Origin: Corynebacterium phoceense
GTDB lineage: Bacteria; Actinomycetota; Actinomycetes; Mycobacteriales; Mycobacteriaceae
Length of the DNA stretch: 64,000 nucleotides
Direction: 5' to 3'
NCBI RefSeq assembly: GCF_900092335.1
Contig: NZ_LT596208.1
Location: 1,772,472 to 1,836,471 of the forward strand
Shown piece by piece: positions 1 to 8,176 of this stretch. Numbering within the stretch: the stretch's first letter is position 1; each line of letters starts with the position of its first letter. Both the position numbers and the translations under genes were made by a program. The notes below the pieces were generated by a model. That model had not been told where the DNA came from. It searched no databases and worked only from the letters and a program-made list of their open reading frames with translations.

Positions 1-49
1 GCAGGTAGCAGATTTTGCGGATGAACCAAGGTTGGGTGAGATTGCGCAT
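1..49 (-). CDS. Partial small phage gene after the lysin
   Basis: An ATG at 49 overlaps the lysin stop codon as TAATG, and the reading frame (MRNLTQPWFIRKICYL...) stays open to the window edge. The overlap suggests translational coupling to the lysin. In related phages this position often carries a holin or another lysis protein, but 16 residues are too few to say. The prophage clearly continues to the left. Confidence 0.5.
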   Translation of the reverse strand, partial: MRNLTQPWFIRKICYL

Positions 50-1443
50 TAGTTTTCCTCCACGTGCTTGTCGAATTCGGCGCGGAACTCGGCGAGCTCC
101 ACTCGGAGAGCTGCGATGGCGTCCACGACGGTGAGGTTGCGTCCCTGCGAGTCCTTGCCGAGTTGGGGCCATCCGCGGTAGTCGCCCGCGTCACGTCCGC
201 CTGTGAGCTGTTGGCGTACGTCTTTGGTGTCGGAGCCGATGGGGCCGACGAAGCCTGAGATGTAGTCGGTGATGTGCTTGATGATGCGGTCTGCTTCGGA
301 CACGGTGAGTTCCTCCTGAGGTTGGGTGTCGCCGTTGAAGATTGCGGCGATTTGTTCGCGGGTTCCGCGAAATGCGTTGATGTCTACGATGCGGCCTGCT
401 ACGTGGGCGTTGGAGCCGTATTGGAGCAGGTCGGGTTTGCGGTTTCCGAGCGGATAGGACCAGCCTGCGTGCCCGTCGCCGCCGTCGCCTTGGTAGAGGT
501 CGCGGGGCACGCCAGTGCGATTCCGCCCATAGGAGGACACCCAGAGGTAGCCGAGACCATCCATGGACGGCTCGCCGCCTGGCATTTGCTCCCAGTACCA
601 CGCGCCGGAGTAGATACCGGGGACGTGGTAGCCGCGCTTCTCTAGCTCACGCTTCGCGGCCCACACATCCGCGCCGGTGAGTAGCTTGCGGCTGCCCGAT
701 ACAGACTCCACGTCGATCCACACGCCGAGGTCGCGACGCCCACCCATCTGCTGGTCGATGACATCCACCTGCTGGGCGATGGTGCTGCCCTCGGACGGGG
801 CACGGAGATACCAGTAGGTGCTCACGAGCAGGCCCGCACTTTCCGCGTCGGCAAGGTGTGAGCGGAACGTGCGGTCACGGTACGTGCCATCGCACAGACG
901 GAGGATGGCGAAATCCATGCCCTGAGCCTTAGCCGCCGCGAGCGACATGCCGTCCTGGTGCTCGGACACGTCAACTCCGAAGATGGTGGTCATAGGTTCC
1001 TCCTTTGTGCTGTCGCCTACCCACTTCGCCCCGGCGAGGACATTCTGCATGGGGTCGAGTCGGTCAGGGCCAGGCTGCGACCACACATAGCGGTGGTGCT
1101 CGAAATGCAGGTGCGGGGCCACACCACCATTGGTGGAGCTGTCGGGGTTGATGTGGCCGATGCGCTGGCCCTCGATGACGCGCTGACCCACGGTGACCTC
1201 CGGGATGATGTGGCCGTAGACGTAGAGTCCACCACCGTGCTGCGCGTCCACGTCGAGTGTGATCCACTGCCCGAAACCAGACGCGGAACCGGCGCGGGTG
1301 ATAAGACCGTCACGGACGGCGTAGATGGGCTGGCCGCCGGAGCCGCCAGCTAGGCCGAAGTCGGTGCCCCAGTGGGTCCTGCCCCAACGTGGGCCAAAGC
1401 CGGACGTGACCACGAACCCCTTGGGGACTGGCATAGTTGTCAT
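49..1443 (-). CDS. Endolysin: M23 peptidase plus GH25 muramidase
   Basis: This 464-residue protein should cut host peptidoglycan at the end of the lytic cycle. Residues about 10-140 look like an M23/LytM zinc peptidase, with a His..Asp pair (HWGTDF) and the HLHFEH motif. From about residue 151 a GH25 lysozyme-like domain begins (FGVDVSEHQDG, later WIDVES), and a short charged C-terminal tail follows. The start has a strong ribosome site (AAAGGAGGG). A second strong ribosome site inside the gene precedes an in-frame ATG at 993, so a GH25-only form may also be made. An ISL3 element inserted 29 bases upstream now separates it from the tail genes. Confidence 0.85.
   Translation of the reverse strand: MTTMPVPKGFVVTSGFGPRWGRTHWGTDFGLAGGSGGQPIYAVRDGLITRAGSASGFGQWITLDVDAQHGGGLYVYGHIIPEVTVGQRVIEGQRIGHINPDSSTNGGVAPHLHFEHHRYVWSQPGPDRLDPMQNVLAGAKWVGDSTKEEPMTTIFGVDVSEHQDGMSLAAAKAQGMDFAILRLCDGTYRDRTFRSHLADAESAGLLVSTYWYLRAPSEGSTIAQQVDVIDQQMGGRRDLGVWIDVESVSGSRKLLTGADVWAAKRELEKRGYHVPGIYSGAWYWEQMPGGEPSMDGLGYLWVSSYGRNRTGVPRDLYQGDGGDGHAGWSYPLGNRKPDLLQYGSNAHVAGRIVDINAFRGTREQIAAIFNGDTQPQEELTVSEADRIIKHITDYISGFVGPIGSDTKDVRQQLTGGRDAGDYRGWPQLGKDSQGRNLTVVDAIAALRVELAEFRAEFDKHVEEN
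991..1006 (-). promoter_or_regulatory. Internal ribosome site and ATG inside the lysin gene
   Basis: On the minus strand AAAGGAGG lies 5 bases before an in-frame ATG (codon 151 of the lysin). Translation from here would give a 314-residue product beginning MTTIFGVDVSEHQ, that is, the GH25 domain without the M23 domain. The site is as strong as that of the full-length gene. Confidence 0.55.
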
Positions 1444-1472
1444 GCGTGCCCTCCTTTGGGCATGAGTAAACC

Positions 1473-2934
1473 GGCTCTTCCGGTTTTAGAGTGCATTGAT
1501 TTTGTGTCGGATGTTGGCGGCGTGAATCAGGCACCGCAATATGTAGTGGTCGAGGTTGCGGAATCCCAGGGCGATGCCGCGTAGGAATTCCAACCGACCG
1601 TTAATCGCTTCGACAGGTCCGTTGGATACTCCGTGGTCGAAGTAGGCGAGGATGTCCTTGCGGCGTTTGTTCATGGTCCTGCCTAGCTGCGCGATCTCAG
1701 CGATCCCGGCGTCTTTGATGTCAACAAGCGTGTCAATGAGCGTGCTCATGGCTTTCTTGGCTGCTTGCTTGTTGGGATTGTTGTAGCAGCTTATGACTTG
1801 TTGGTAGTAGGTCCAGGTCTCTTGTAGCGGCGCGTAGTCGTCGTCGAAGTCAAACAGTTCCTCAAGCCTCCCGCGCTGCTTGTCGGTGAGCAAGCCCTCG
1901 GTGGTCAACAGAGTTTTCCGGTTGCGGTAGAGCGGGTCTTTGCTGCGGCCACGTCGGCCTGTTGTTTCTAACTGGAGCCTGGCGCGGCACTTGGTGAGCT
2001 TGTCACCGGCCAGGCGTACAACGTGGAACGGGTCCATGACTTGGGTGGCGTTGGGAATGACTTCGCCAGCGGCGGTGGCATAGCCTTGGAAGCCGTCCAT
2101 GCTGATGATCTTGACCTGATCGCGGAACTGCTCGCTGTGATTATTCAGCCATGTTCGTAACGCGTCAGCGCTTCTGCCTGGGACAACGTCAAGAAGCCGA
2201 GCGGGGCGGATGACGTTTCCATCCTTGTCGTGGTGGTCGGTCATATCAACGATGACGGTGACGTATCCGTCGCGCCATGTGCGTCGGTTGTGCGACCAGC
2301 GATGCTCATCAACACCGATGACCTTGACCCCGTCGAGGTAGTGCTCGTCGTTGTAGATCAAGTCCTGGACAGCGGCTAAGGCCAAGGCGTTGGTGGTATC
2401 CCACCCCAGGCCTAATGACTTGGCTGCAGCGGCAACGCTCATCCGATCTAGGCAGAGTCGTTGCAGTATCCAGCGGGTCACCCTGTCCGTGGTCTTTGAA
2501 TTGTCGGGCGCGCAGGTAAGGCCCGCGCGGAAGATCTTCTGCAAGCAGCGCTTGTTGGTGCACCGGTAGCGTGGAAGGCGCACATGAAGGCGTGTTGGGT
2601 GGCCGACGATGGGCAGATCGACCAGGCTGCGGATGACGTGGTCGCGGAATACTCCAGGCTGACCGCACGTGGGGCATTCATTGATGGGCTCGACGGGCTC
2701 GGCTTCGATGACGGTGACATCGCCGTGTTCTGCGGCCCCGGTGATAGTAACTCCTAGTTCTGCGGTGCGGCAGATGGTATCGACGATGACATTTCCGTTA
2801 GGCTGCACAGTAGGTCCTTGGTTTGTACGGATGGATTAGACACCCTTATTCCTACAAAGCCAAGGACCCCAATATCTTGTGCCACGCCCGAACCCCCGGC
2901 GAACTAATCAATGCACTCTAAAACCGGAAGAGCC
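1473..2934 (-). mobile_element. ISL3-family insertion sequence, copy 1
   Basis: This is a 1,462-bp element with 29-bp perfect terminal inverted repeats starting GGCTCTTCCGGTTTTAGAGT. It is flanked by an 8-bp direct repeat AGTAAACC at 1465-1472 and 2935-2942, the duplication size expected of the ISL3 family. It appears identical to the second copy at 32810-34271, which lies in the opposite orientation. The insertion point is the foot of a hairpin between the tail genes and the lysin. Confidence 0.95.
1486..2808 (-). CDS. ISL3-family transposase
   Basis: This 440-residue DDE transposase starts with GTG. It has an N-terminal zinc-finger region (CPTCG, then CTNKRCLQK), a helix-turn-helix middle part and the ISL3 catalytic core (VIGVDEHRW, ISMDGFQGY, and a late NGPVEAINGRLE motif with the final Glu). 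Its stop codon lies inside the terminal inverted repeat. The protein is identical to that of the copy at 32936-34258, which suggests recent transposition. It is transcribed in the same direction as the lysin downstream, so read-through could still reach the lysin. Confidence 0.95.
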   Translation of the reverse strand: MQPNGNVIVDTICRTAELGVTITGAAEHGDVTVIEAEPVEPINECPTCGQPGVFRDHVIRSLVDLPIVGHPTRLHVRLPRYRCTNKRCLQKIFRAGLTCAPDNSKTTDRVTRWILQRLCLDRMSVAAAAKSLGLGWDTTNALALAAVQDLIYNDEHYLDGVKVIGVDEHRWSHNRRTWRDGYVTVIVDMTDHHDKDGNVIRPARLLDVVPGRSADALRTWLNNHSEQFRDQVKIISMDGFQGYATAAGEVIPNATQVMDPFHVVRLAGDKLTKCRARLQLETTGRRGRSKDPLYRNRKTLLTTEGLLTDKQRGRLEELFDFDDDYAPLQETWTYYQQVISCYNNPNKQAAKKAMSTLIDTLVDIKDAGIAEIAQLGRTMNKRRKDILAYFDHGVSNGPVEAINGRLEFLRGIALGFRNLDHYILRCLIHAANIRHKINAL

Positions 2935-2937
2935 AGT

Positions 2938-2968
2938 AAACCCCTGCCGCATGCGCGGTCAGGGGCTT
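2938..2968. terminator. Strong hairpin between tail genes and lysin
   Basis: AAACCCCTG (2938-2946) pairs with CAGGGGCTT (2960-2968), with an inner CGC/GCG pairing, and a T run follows on the + strand. On the minus strand, in the sense of the phage operon, the U tract is weak. It may act as a bidirectional terminator or processing site. The left foot overlaps the target duplication of the ISL3 copy. Confidence 0.5.
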
Positions 2969-3038
2969 GGTTTTTGGTGGGTGCGGGGTGGTCATGCGGC
3001 CACCTCCCCGATGGCTACTCCTTGAGCAGCGCGGTCAT

Positions 3039-3194
3039 CTACACCGCCGCCCGGCGGGCAGCAGCTATAGCAGCTTCTGCCTGCTTGACGGCGTTCTGCG
3101 CGGCGGCTAGCGCGTCTTTAGCTTGGTCGTATGCGGTGCGGGTATCCGCGAGAGCCTGCTCGGCAGTCTGCACGGCTTGCTGAATGCTATCCAT
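3039..3194 (-). CDS. Small Ala/Gln-rich coiled-coil phage protein
   Basis: This 51-residue ORF (MDSIQQAVQTAEQAL...) overlaps the end of the upstream gene by 8 bases. Its composition (Ala, Gln, Glu, Lys in heptad-like spacing) predicts one continuous amphipathic helix. It is the last complete gene of the tail module before the hairpin and the IS. No family is recognised. It could be an accessory to the tail tip or to lysis. Confidence 0.6.
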   Translation of the reverse strand: MDSIQQAVQTAEQALADTRTAYDQAKDALAAAQNAVKQAEAAIAAARRAAV

Positions 3195-3798
3195 TGGCTT
3201 TCACCTGCTTCCAGCCTGCGGGGTATGCGGACGGGCTATAAGCATTGGCGTCGAGCAGTGATTCGTACACCTTGCCCTCAAAGGACACCCGGGCACCCTT
3301 GGCATAAGCATCATGCGCGCCCGTCGGTTGCACGAACAGCTTAGGGGTGTCCACGGTGGGGGTTTCCTCCGGCACGTCTGCCTGTGCCACGTAGCGGTCG
3401 GTGACATCGAGAACATAACGGGAGTCAATGCCGGGCACGGTGGGTTCCCAGTTATACCCGTCAATTTGGGCTTCCCAAATACGCCCATCGAATACGAATT
3501 TTGCGCCCTTGGGGTATGAATTATGCACCCCCGTGGGCTGCTTAAACGGCTCGATGCCTGCTTGTTTTGCTGCTTCATCCACAGTTGGGGCGATAGGCTC
3601 AGCCGGGGTTTCCTCCACCGCCGGTTTAAGCTCGGGGTGTTCTTCCCACAGGGCTTGCGCGTCTTCGGCACGCTGCTGGCGGCTCGCGTCCTCGGCTTCA
3701 CGCCGGGTGCGTTCGCGTGCGCCCTCAAGGCCGAGTAGGCGTAGCCTGTCCTCGGGCACCTGCACGATTTGTGCGATCCATTCGTCGTAATCGAACAT
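3187..3798 (-). CDS. Tail-associated protein with two carbohydrate-binding-like repeats
   Basis: This protein of 203 residues starts at ATG 3798 (FDYDEW) behind GAAAGGAAATC; an upstream ATG at 3813 lies inside that ribosome site. The N-terminal third is charged and helical. Two similar modules follow (QPTGVHNSYPKGAKFVFDGR and QPTGAHDAYAKGARVSFEGK), resembling CBM5/12-like chitin-binding repeats with conserved aromatics. It probably binds cell-wall sugar at the tail tip. Its place after the tip genes supports this, but the ligand is unknown. Confidence 0.65.
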   Translation of the reverse strand: MFDYDEWIAQIVQVPEDRLRLLGLEGARERTRREAEDASRQQRAEDAQALWEEHPELKPAVEETPAEPIAPTVDEAAKQAGIEPFKQPTGVHNSYPKGAKFVFDGRIWEAQIDGYNWEPTVPGIDSRYVLDVTDRYVAQADVPEETPTVDTPKLFVQPTGAHDAYAKGARVSFEGKVYESLLDANAYSPSAYPAGWKQVKANG

Positions 3799-3819
3799 GA
3801 TTTCCTTTCTCATGAGTAT

Positions 3820-4179
3820 TTACAGCTTGAGCATGGCTGTGGGCAGTATCTTGAGTGTGCCGCGTAGCTTCGAGTCAGACGCGGGAAAAGTGGAAGCGCC
3901 CGTGATGGTGAGCATGTCGCCGTCCCTGGCACCCAGCGTGTACCGGATGATCTTTTTGCCAGTGGCGAGCGTGCGCCGCGAGCCGTCCGAGGTGACGAGG
4001 ACGAGAACCATTTCCGTCTCTCCCTCCCACGTCACGTAAATATCGACCGGTCCGGCGACGCCGATCGGAATGTTTGTGCCGACCGCAGGGTCTGTGAGCA
4101 CCCAGTCTGCGGTGCGGACGAGCGTGTAGCCGCGAGGCATAATGCTCTTAAGGTCCAGGTTTTCAATAGGTGTAGTCAT
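3820..4179 (-). CDS. Small beta-rich tail-tip protein, unknown function
   Basis: This is a 119-residue protein (MTTPIENLDLKSIMPRGYTL...). Its short strands, with many Thr, Val and Gly residues, suggest a compact beta domain. It lies between the large tip protein and the repeat protein in a tightly packed tail operon, with a clear GAGGAAGA ribosome site. I do not recognise a family. Upper-tip or receptor-complex accessory is an inference from position only. Confidence 0.6.
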   Translation of the reverse strand: MTTPIENLDLKSIMPRGYTLVRTADWVLTDPAVGTNIPIGVAGPVDIYVTWEGETEMVLVLVTSDGSRRTLATGKKIIRYTLGARDGDMLTITGASTFPASDSKLRGTLKILPTAMLKL

Positions 4180-4197
4180 TCTTCCTCTTTTCTCCTT

Positions 4198-6411
4198 CTA
4201 CTTCAGCCCAGCCAGCCCGCGCTGGTAGAAACGATTTTTCGTCGCTTTATCCGGCCACAAAGGAAAAATCTCGAACACGTACCGCTCAGCCCATGAATTC
4301 TGATAGTTTTCATTCAGCCGAATATCTTTCGCAGACCAGCCGAGAACGTCCTCAACGGTGATTCCGAGTTTCGAATCGGCTGACATTATCGTGGTCTTTA
4401 AATATCCCTCCCATGAGCCGTCCACATGGATCACCATGCCTGACGAGTCCGCGTCAAAAGTAAGGGCCGTCGTCCGGTCATCCCACAGGATCTTGACTCC
4501 AGTCACAGAATCGGAATCAGTTTTACGCTCATAGATGAAAACTCGGGTGCGCCGGAAATGCGTCAACCGCGCCATGTCGTTCGTGTCGTTGACCGTCGCC
4601 TGTTGAGCATTGACCGCCTTGGTGGCCGCGTCGCTTGCGGCTTTAGCGTCCTGCGCCACTTTCTCTGCCGTGGTTGCTTGACGTGATGTTTCTTTCTGCA
4701 CCTCAGTCAACGTCTCCACGGCCAGGTTCGTCGCGGCGTTGGCTTTCCGGTTCTCATCCGCCGCCAAAAGCGCAGACTGAGACGCAGCGGAGTTAGCTGC
4801 GACACCCGCCGCGAGGATCTTCACTGCCTGCGCAAGCAGCTCACCCGCTTTACGCGTCTCATCAATCTGTGCCTGTAGCTTCCGGTCTGCTTCTTTTAGC
4901 TTTTCGTCCGCCTGGCCTAGAGTGACAATCGCCGCCGCATTCTCCTCCGCAGCACGATTAGCATGCCCCGCAGCCGTCGCCGCATCATCCGCCGCTTTAG
5001 CCGCTTCCGATGATGCACGCAAAGCGTCCTGCGCCGCCTGAGACGCAGACTGAGCCGCCGTCGATGCCTGAGACGCAGCCATAGCAGCCCACCGAATCGC
5101 CTGCCCGTGCTTCTCCAGCACGTCACGGTGAGCGTCCAGAATGTCGGTATGCGTCTCCAACACTTCTTGGTGCATAGACACAATCTGCGTCAACGCTTGT
5201 GGCAAAGAAGTGCCCTTACCATCCACATCATTAAGCAGCTTGCCTGCATCTTCCAGCGCTTTCTTAGCGGCCTGCGCGTCCGCATTCGTACCATCCAACA
5301 CAGCCTGCGCGTCACCCACAATCTGCTGCGCCCGAGACGCATACTCCTGCGCCGCCGTGGCCTGCACACCAGCATCCGCCACATGCTGCTCACCAGCCTG
5401 CGCCTGCTCCAAAGCCTTAGCCGCATAAGCCTTAGCCGTTTCAACATACTGCTTACCCAAAGCCGCTTCCTCAGCCGCCTGCTTCGCATGACCAGCCGCC
5501 AACAACCCCAAGCGCGACACCTCAGCATGAATACTTTCCACATCATCACGAAGCGGATCCATATTCGCGTAAATCTGCTCAGCCTGCGTAGCCATCTCGC
5601 CTGCTTGCTGCGCCATAGCCGCCGCAGACTCCGCATGCTGCCTACCCTCAGCAACATAAGCCTTGACGTTCTCGAGATAGACACCCGAATCCGCGATAGA
5701 ACTACGCACATCCGCGAGCTGGTCATCCACGTATGCGCGGGTGTCACCGGCGGCTTCCAGAGCGGAGTCGGCAGTGCTTTTTGCAGACTCCGCCGACTCC
5801 ACCGCTTTCGAAACCTGGGACTTAAGCCCAGCCAAATCACGGCGGTCCTCCACCAAAGCACGACGAATAGTCTCATTCTCGGCCAGCCGCGCATCCTCAT
5901 CAGACACCAGCTGGCCACCCACATGGACCCGAAAGTCCACCACGGAATGGTCCGACACCACCGGCTCGATACGAGTCACCGGCAGCTGAACAACCCGCCC
6001 CCAAATATCAACATTGGCCGTGTCCCCCACCTGGAAGTCCACAAACGGTACCCACGGTCCGAGGCCCGCCAGCGTGATGTCAGACTCGAGGAAAAAGTCG
6101 CCGCTGACCCGCTGTTCAGCCTCACGCAGCACCTGGTCCACGTTAGAATCTGGCACCCAACTTGGGTCCGACTCATTAGCCGCGGTGACTGACACGTCGG
6201 CGCGGACGAAGCGGCGCATCATGCCACCTACTCGTTCCCCTGTCAGTCCGGCTACGTAGCCGAGCTCATTACCCGGCGCCGCGAAGCTATGAATGTCCTC
6301 CAGGTCGATGCCCTCCGGCACCTGCAGCTCATACTTACCGAAAGCAGTAGAAGCCACGGAGCGCAACACCGTCACATTCGCCGCATCAGCCACGAAATAC
6401 GGGGTAGTCAC
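4198..6411 (-). CDS. Tail fibre / baseplate protein with long coiled coil
   Basis: This 737-residue protein starts at GTG 6411 after AAAGGAGGTG. Residues 1-190 form a beta-rich baseplate-like domain. Residues about 190-600 are an Ala-rich coiled coil (repeats such as AAQEYASRAQQ). The last 120 residues (HFRRTRVFIYERK onward) are a separate beta domain, probably the receptor-binding tip. The tip DNA (about 4200-4560) looks more AT-rich than the coiled-coil region. It is likely a trimeric fibre. The exact family is uncertain. Confidence 0.7.
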   Translation of the reverse strand: MTTPYFVADAANVTVLRSVASTAFGKYELQVPEGIDLEDIHSFAAPGNELGYVAGLTGERVGGMMRRFVRADVSVTAANESDPSWVPDSNVDQVLREAEQRVSGDFFLESDITLAGLGPWVPFVDFQVGDTANVDIWGRVVQLPVTRIEPVVSDHSVVDFRVHVGGQLVSDEDARLAENETIRRALVEDRRDLAGLKSQVSKAVESAESAKSTADSALEAAGDTRAYVDDQLADVRSSIADSGVYLENVKAYVAEGRQHAESAAAMAQQAGEMATQAEQIYANMDPLRDDVESIHAEVSRLGLLAAGHAKQAAEEAALGKQYVETAKAYAAKALEQAQAGEQHVADAGVQATAAQEYASRAQQIVGDAQAVLDGTNADAQAAKKALEDAGKLLNDVDGKGTSLPQALTQIVSMHQEVLETHTDILDAHRDVLEKHGQAIRWAAMAASQASTAAQSASQAAQDALRASSEAAKAADDAATAAGHANRAAEENAAAIVTLGQADEKLKEADRKLQAQIDETRKAGELLAQAVKILAAGVAANSAASQSALLAADENRKANAATNLAVETLTEVQKETSRQATTAEKVAQDAKAASDAATKAVNAQQATVNDTNDMARLTHFRRTRVFIYERKTDSDSVTGVKILWDDRTTALTFDADSSGMVIHVDGSWEGYLKTTIMSADSKLGITVEDVLGWSAKDIRLNENYQNSWAERYVFEIFPLWPDKATKNRFYQRGLAGLK

Positions 6412-6414
6412 TAG

Positions 6415-7383
6415 CTACACCTCCTTTACGGTGAGCACAATCATGGCGTGCGGGAACTCCCGCTCCCCGACTGTGCGGTGAGATTCGCCCTTCGATGGGC
6501 TGATATCTACCTCGGCGGGTTTCATCGTCGACCTAGCTTGAGACCAGCACCGCACCGGCCTATCCCCCGGCCACCAGATATAAGCACCCAAAATCACGCC
6601 GGCGTTCTTCGCCTGCGCGAGCACCGTCTCCCACAAGAACCCATCACGGGCTTCCAGTGAAATCTCCGGCGTCGTGTCCTTCTCGGGGACCTCAACTACG
6701 TGGTAGGGGTCATCGACCCAGCGTGTCCCGTCGGGGTCGGACTGTGTCATCATCGCCGCATCCAAAGACTCTTGCGCTAGGCGCCGAATCACGAAACCAG
6801 CCTGGCCGTGCTTCCAGGTGAATGTGGTGCGGGTGGCGAGCTCCACGCGGGCCATATGGTGCGGCCTGTCGTACGGAATCTTCGATTCATCCGTGGTCTT
6901 CTCGTACGGTGTGGCTGCCCACCACGCGGCAGGCCACGACACCGCAGGAATCGTATTCCACACATCCATCGCATTAAGTGCATGCAGCGTGATGATGTTG
7001 GGTAGCCCATCGTTTTCAGGGTCATCCGCATCCGCATGCGTGATAGCCCCACCGCGGCGCTCCACCTGACCGTCCTTACCGGGGAATGCGACGAGGAGCA
7101 TGTACTCTCCCGGCGCTACCGGCAGCTGCCCGGACGGGTCGAACTTATCGAGGGCGTCAAGGATGAAGGTTTCCGCCAGGCGGTTCGGTTGGCCTTCGGG
7201 GGTGAGTGCTGGGAATGAGATTTCTAGGTCGGGGGATTCCATCCACTGCTCCGGGGTGTCCGAGGACAGCGGGGCTGGAAGGGTGAATATTGGTACTCCG
7301 TCACCGTTTCCGATTCCGTACCAGCGCCCCTGGGTGGCTACCACGTAGTCGACGGTCTTTTTCCACGATGCCCAATCAGTCAT
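6415..7383 (-). CDS. Minor tail / baseplate protein
   Basis: This 322-residue protein starts MTDWASWKKTVDYVV. Its position between the distal-tail protein and the fibre is that of the tail-associated protein of actinobacterial siphoviruses, often of the Gp37-like type. The sequence is Trp-rich with several beta segments and no catalytic motif that I can see. A GGAGGGG ribosome site precedes the ATG. It probably joins the tail tube to the fibre. Confidence 0.65.
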   Translation of the reverse strand: MTDWASWKKTVDYVVATQGRWYGIGNGDGVPIFTLPAPLSSDTPEQWMESPDLEISFPALTPEGQPNRLAETFILDALDKFDPSGQLPVAPGEYMLLVAFPGKDGQVERRGGAITHADADDPENDGLPNIITLHALNAMDVWNTIPAVSWPAAWWAATPYEKTTDESKIPYDRPHHMARVELATRTTFTWKHGQAGFVIRRLAQESLDAAMMTQSDPDGTRWVDDPYHVVEVPEKDTTPEISLEARDGFLWETVLAQAKNAGVILGAYIWWPGDRPVRCWSQARSTMKPAEVDISPSKGESHRTVGEREFPHAMIVLTVKEV

Positions 7384-7422
7384 CCGCTAGCCCCTCCATT
7401 AAATTTTCATATTTGAAACTGG

Positions 7423-7442
7423 GCGAGGTGGGCCAGCCTCGC
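7423..7442. other. Hairpin between two tail genes
   Basis: GCGAGG (7423-7428) pairs with CCTCGC (7437-7442), and AAAAATTTTT follows on the + side. It lies in the 67-base gap between the distal-tail and minor-tail genes. It could be a processing or attenuation element in the late transcript. Confidence 0.35.
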
Positions 7443-7450
7443 AAAAATTT

Positions 7451-8176
7451 TTAGGCCCAGGGGTCAACCACTAGTAGCGTCCACTCAAGGGACGCCCCGG
7501 CGGGCAGAACCCATGTCCCCGACTTTCCTGGGGGTACCGACTCGGGGAATGCGCCAGGCAGGCGCAAGCGACGTGGGTCAGTGTCAACCACCGTCGCCGT
7601 CGTCGACTTCGGGAGTGTGAATCTTGCGCCGGATGGTGTGGTGACTACTCCCCCGGCGCCCAGATTCCGAATTTTGGGGTATATAGGAACATCCCCGACA
7701 TTCGTCACTGTGACGCTTCCGGTTCCCGTCTTCAACGCCGAGCGAAACATCCCACCCGAATTGAAAACCGGAACCGTCACCACCGCCGACGTTCGCCGAC
7801 TCATGTCCACCGGCACGCCACCCAGATGACGGTCCAGTACCAAGTCCACGAAGTACGGCCCGCCGGGCCGGTCGGCCTCCACCTGCATCACGCACGGCTT
7901 CGACCGCGACCAGCCCTGGCGGAACTCGCGGTACAGGGCCTCCATCTTCTCCCCCGTGTCCGCATTCAGCATGAACGGGAGTTCTGTCTGGATAGCCCCG
8001 TACCGGGCTTGACCGGCAACCACGCCGGGCGCTCCCGGCACGGCCACATCAGTACGGCTCTCCTCGGCGACGAGACCAACGAGAGCCTCCTCGGGGCACA
8101 CCACAGGACTCGACTGCTGCGTGCCCGTAAGCAGGTATTTCTTGCCGATGACACTGGTCAGAGTGACTTTCAGCAC
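7451..8176 (-). CDS. Distal tail (Dit-like) protein
   Basis: This 241-residue protein starts with GTG at 8176, overlapping the tape-measure stop as TAGTG. Its size, the position directly after the tape measure, and the split into an N-terminal beta sandwich and a C-terminal galectin-like part (NVGDVPIYPKIRNLG, then WTLLVVDPWA) fit siphovirus Dit proteins. These form the hub at the tube end. Confidence 0.7.
   Translation of the reverse strand: MLKVTLTSVIGKKYLLTGTQQSSPVVCPEEALVGLVAEESRTDVAVPGAPGVVAGQARYGAIQTELPFMLNADTGEKMEALYREFRQGWSRSKPCVMQVEADRPGGPYFVDLVLDRHLGGVPVDMSRRTSAVVTVPVFNSGGMFRSALKTGTGSVTVTNVGDVPIYPKIRNLGAGGVVTTPSGARFTLPKSTTATVVDTDPRRLRLPGAFPESVPPGKSGTWVLPAGASLEWTLLVVDPWA

Noticed and set aside
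5107..6192. 361-residue + strand frame opposite the fibre gene
   Set aside because: Antisense of an Ala-rich coiled coil gives Leu/Arg/His-rich sequence; no ribosome site or family.
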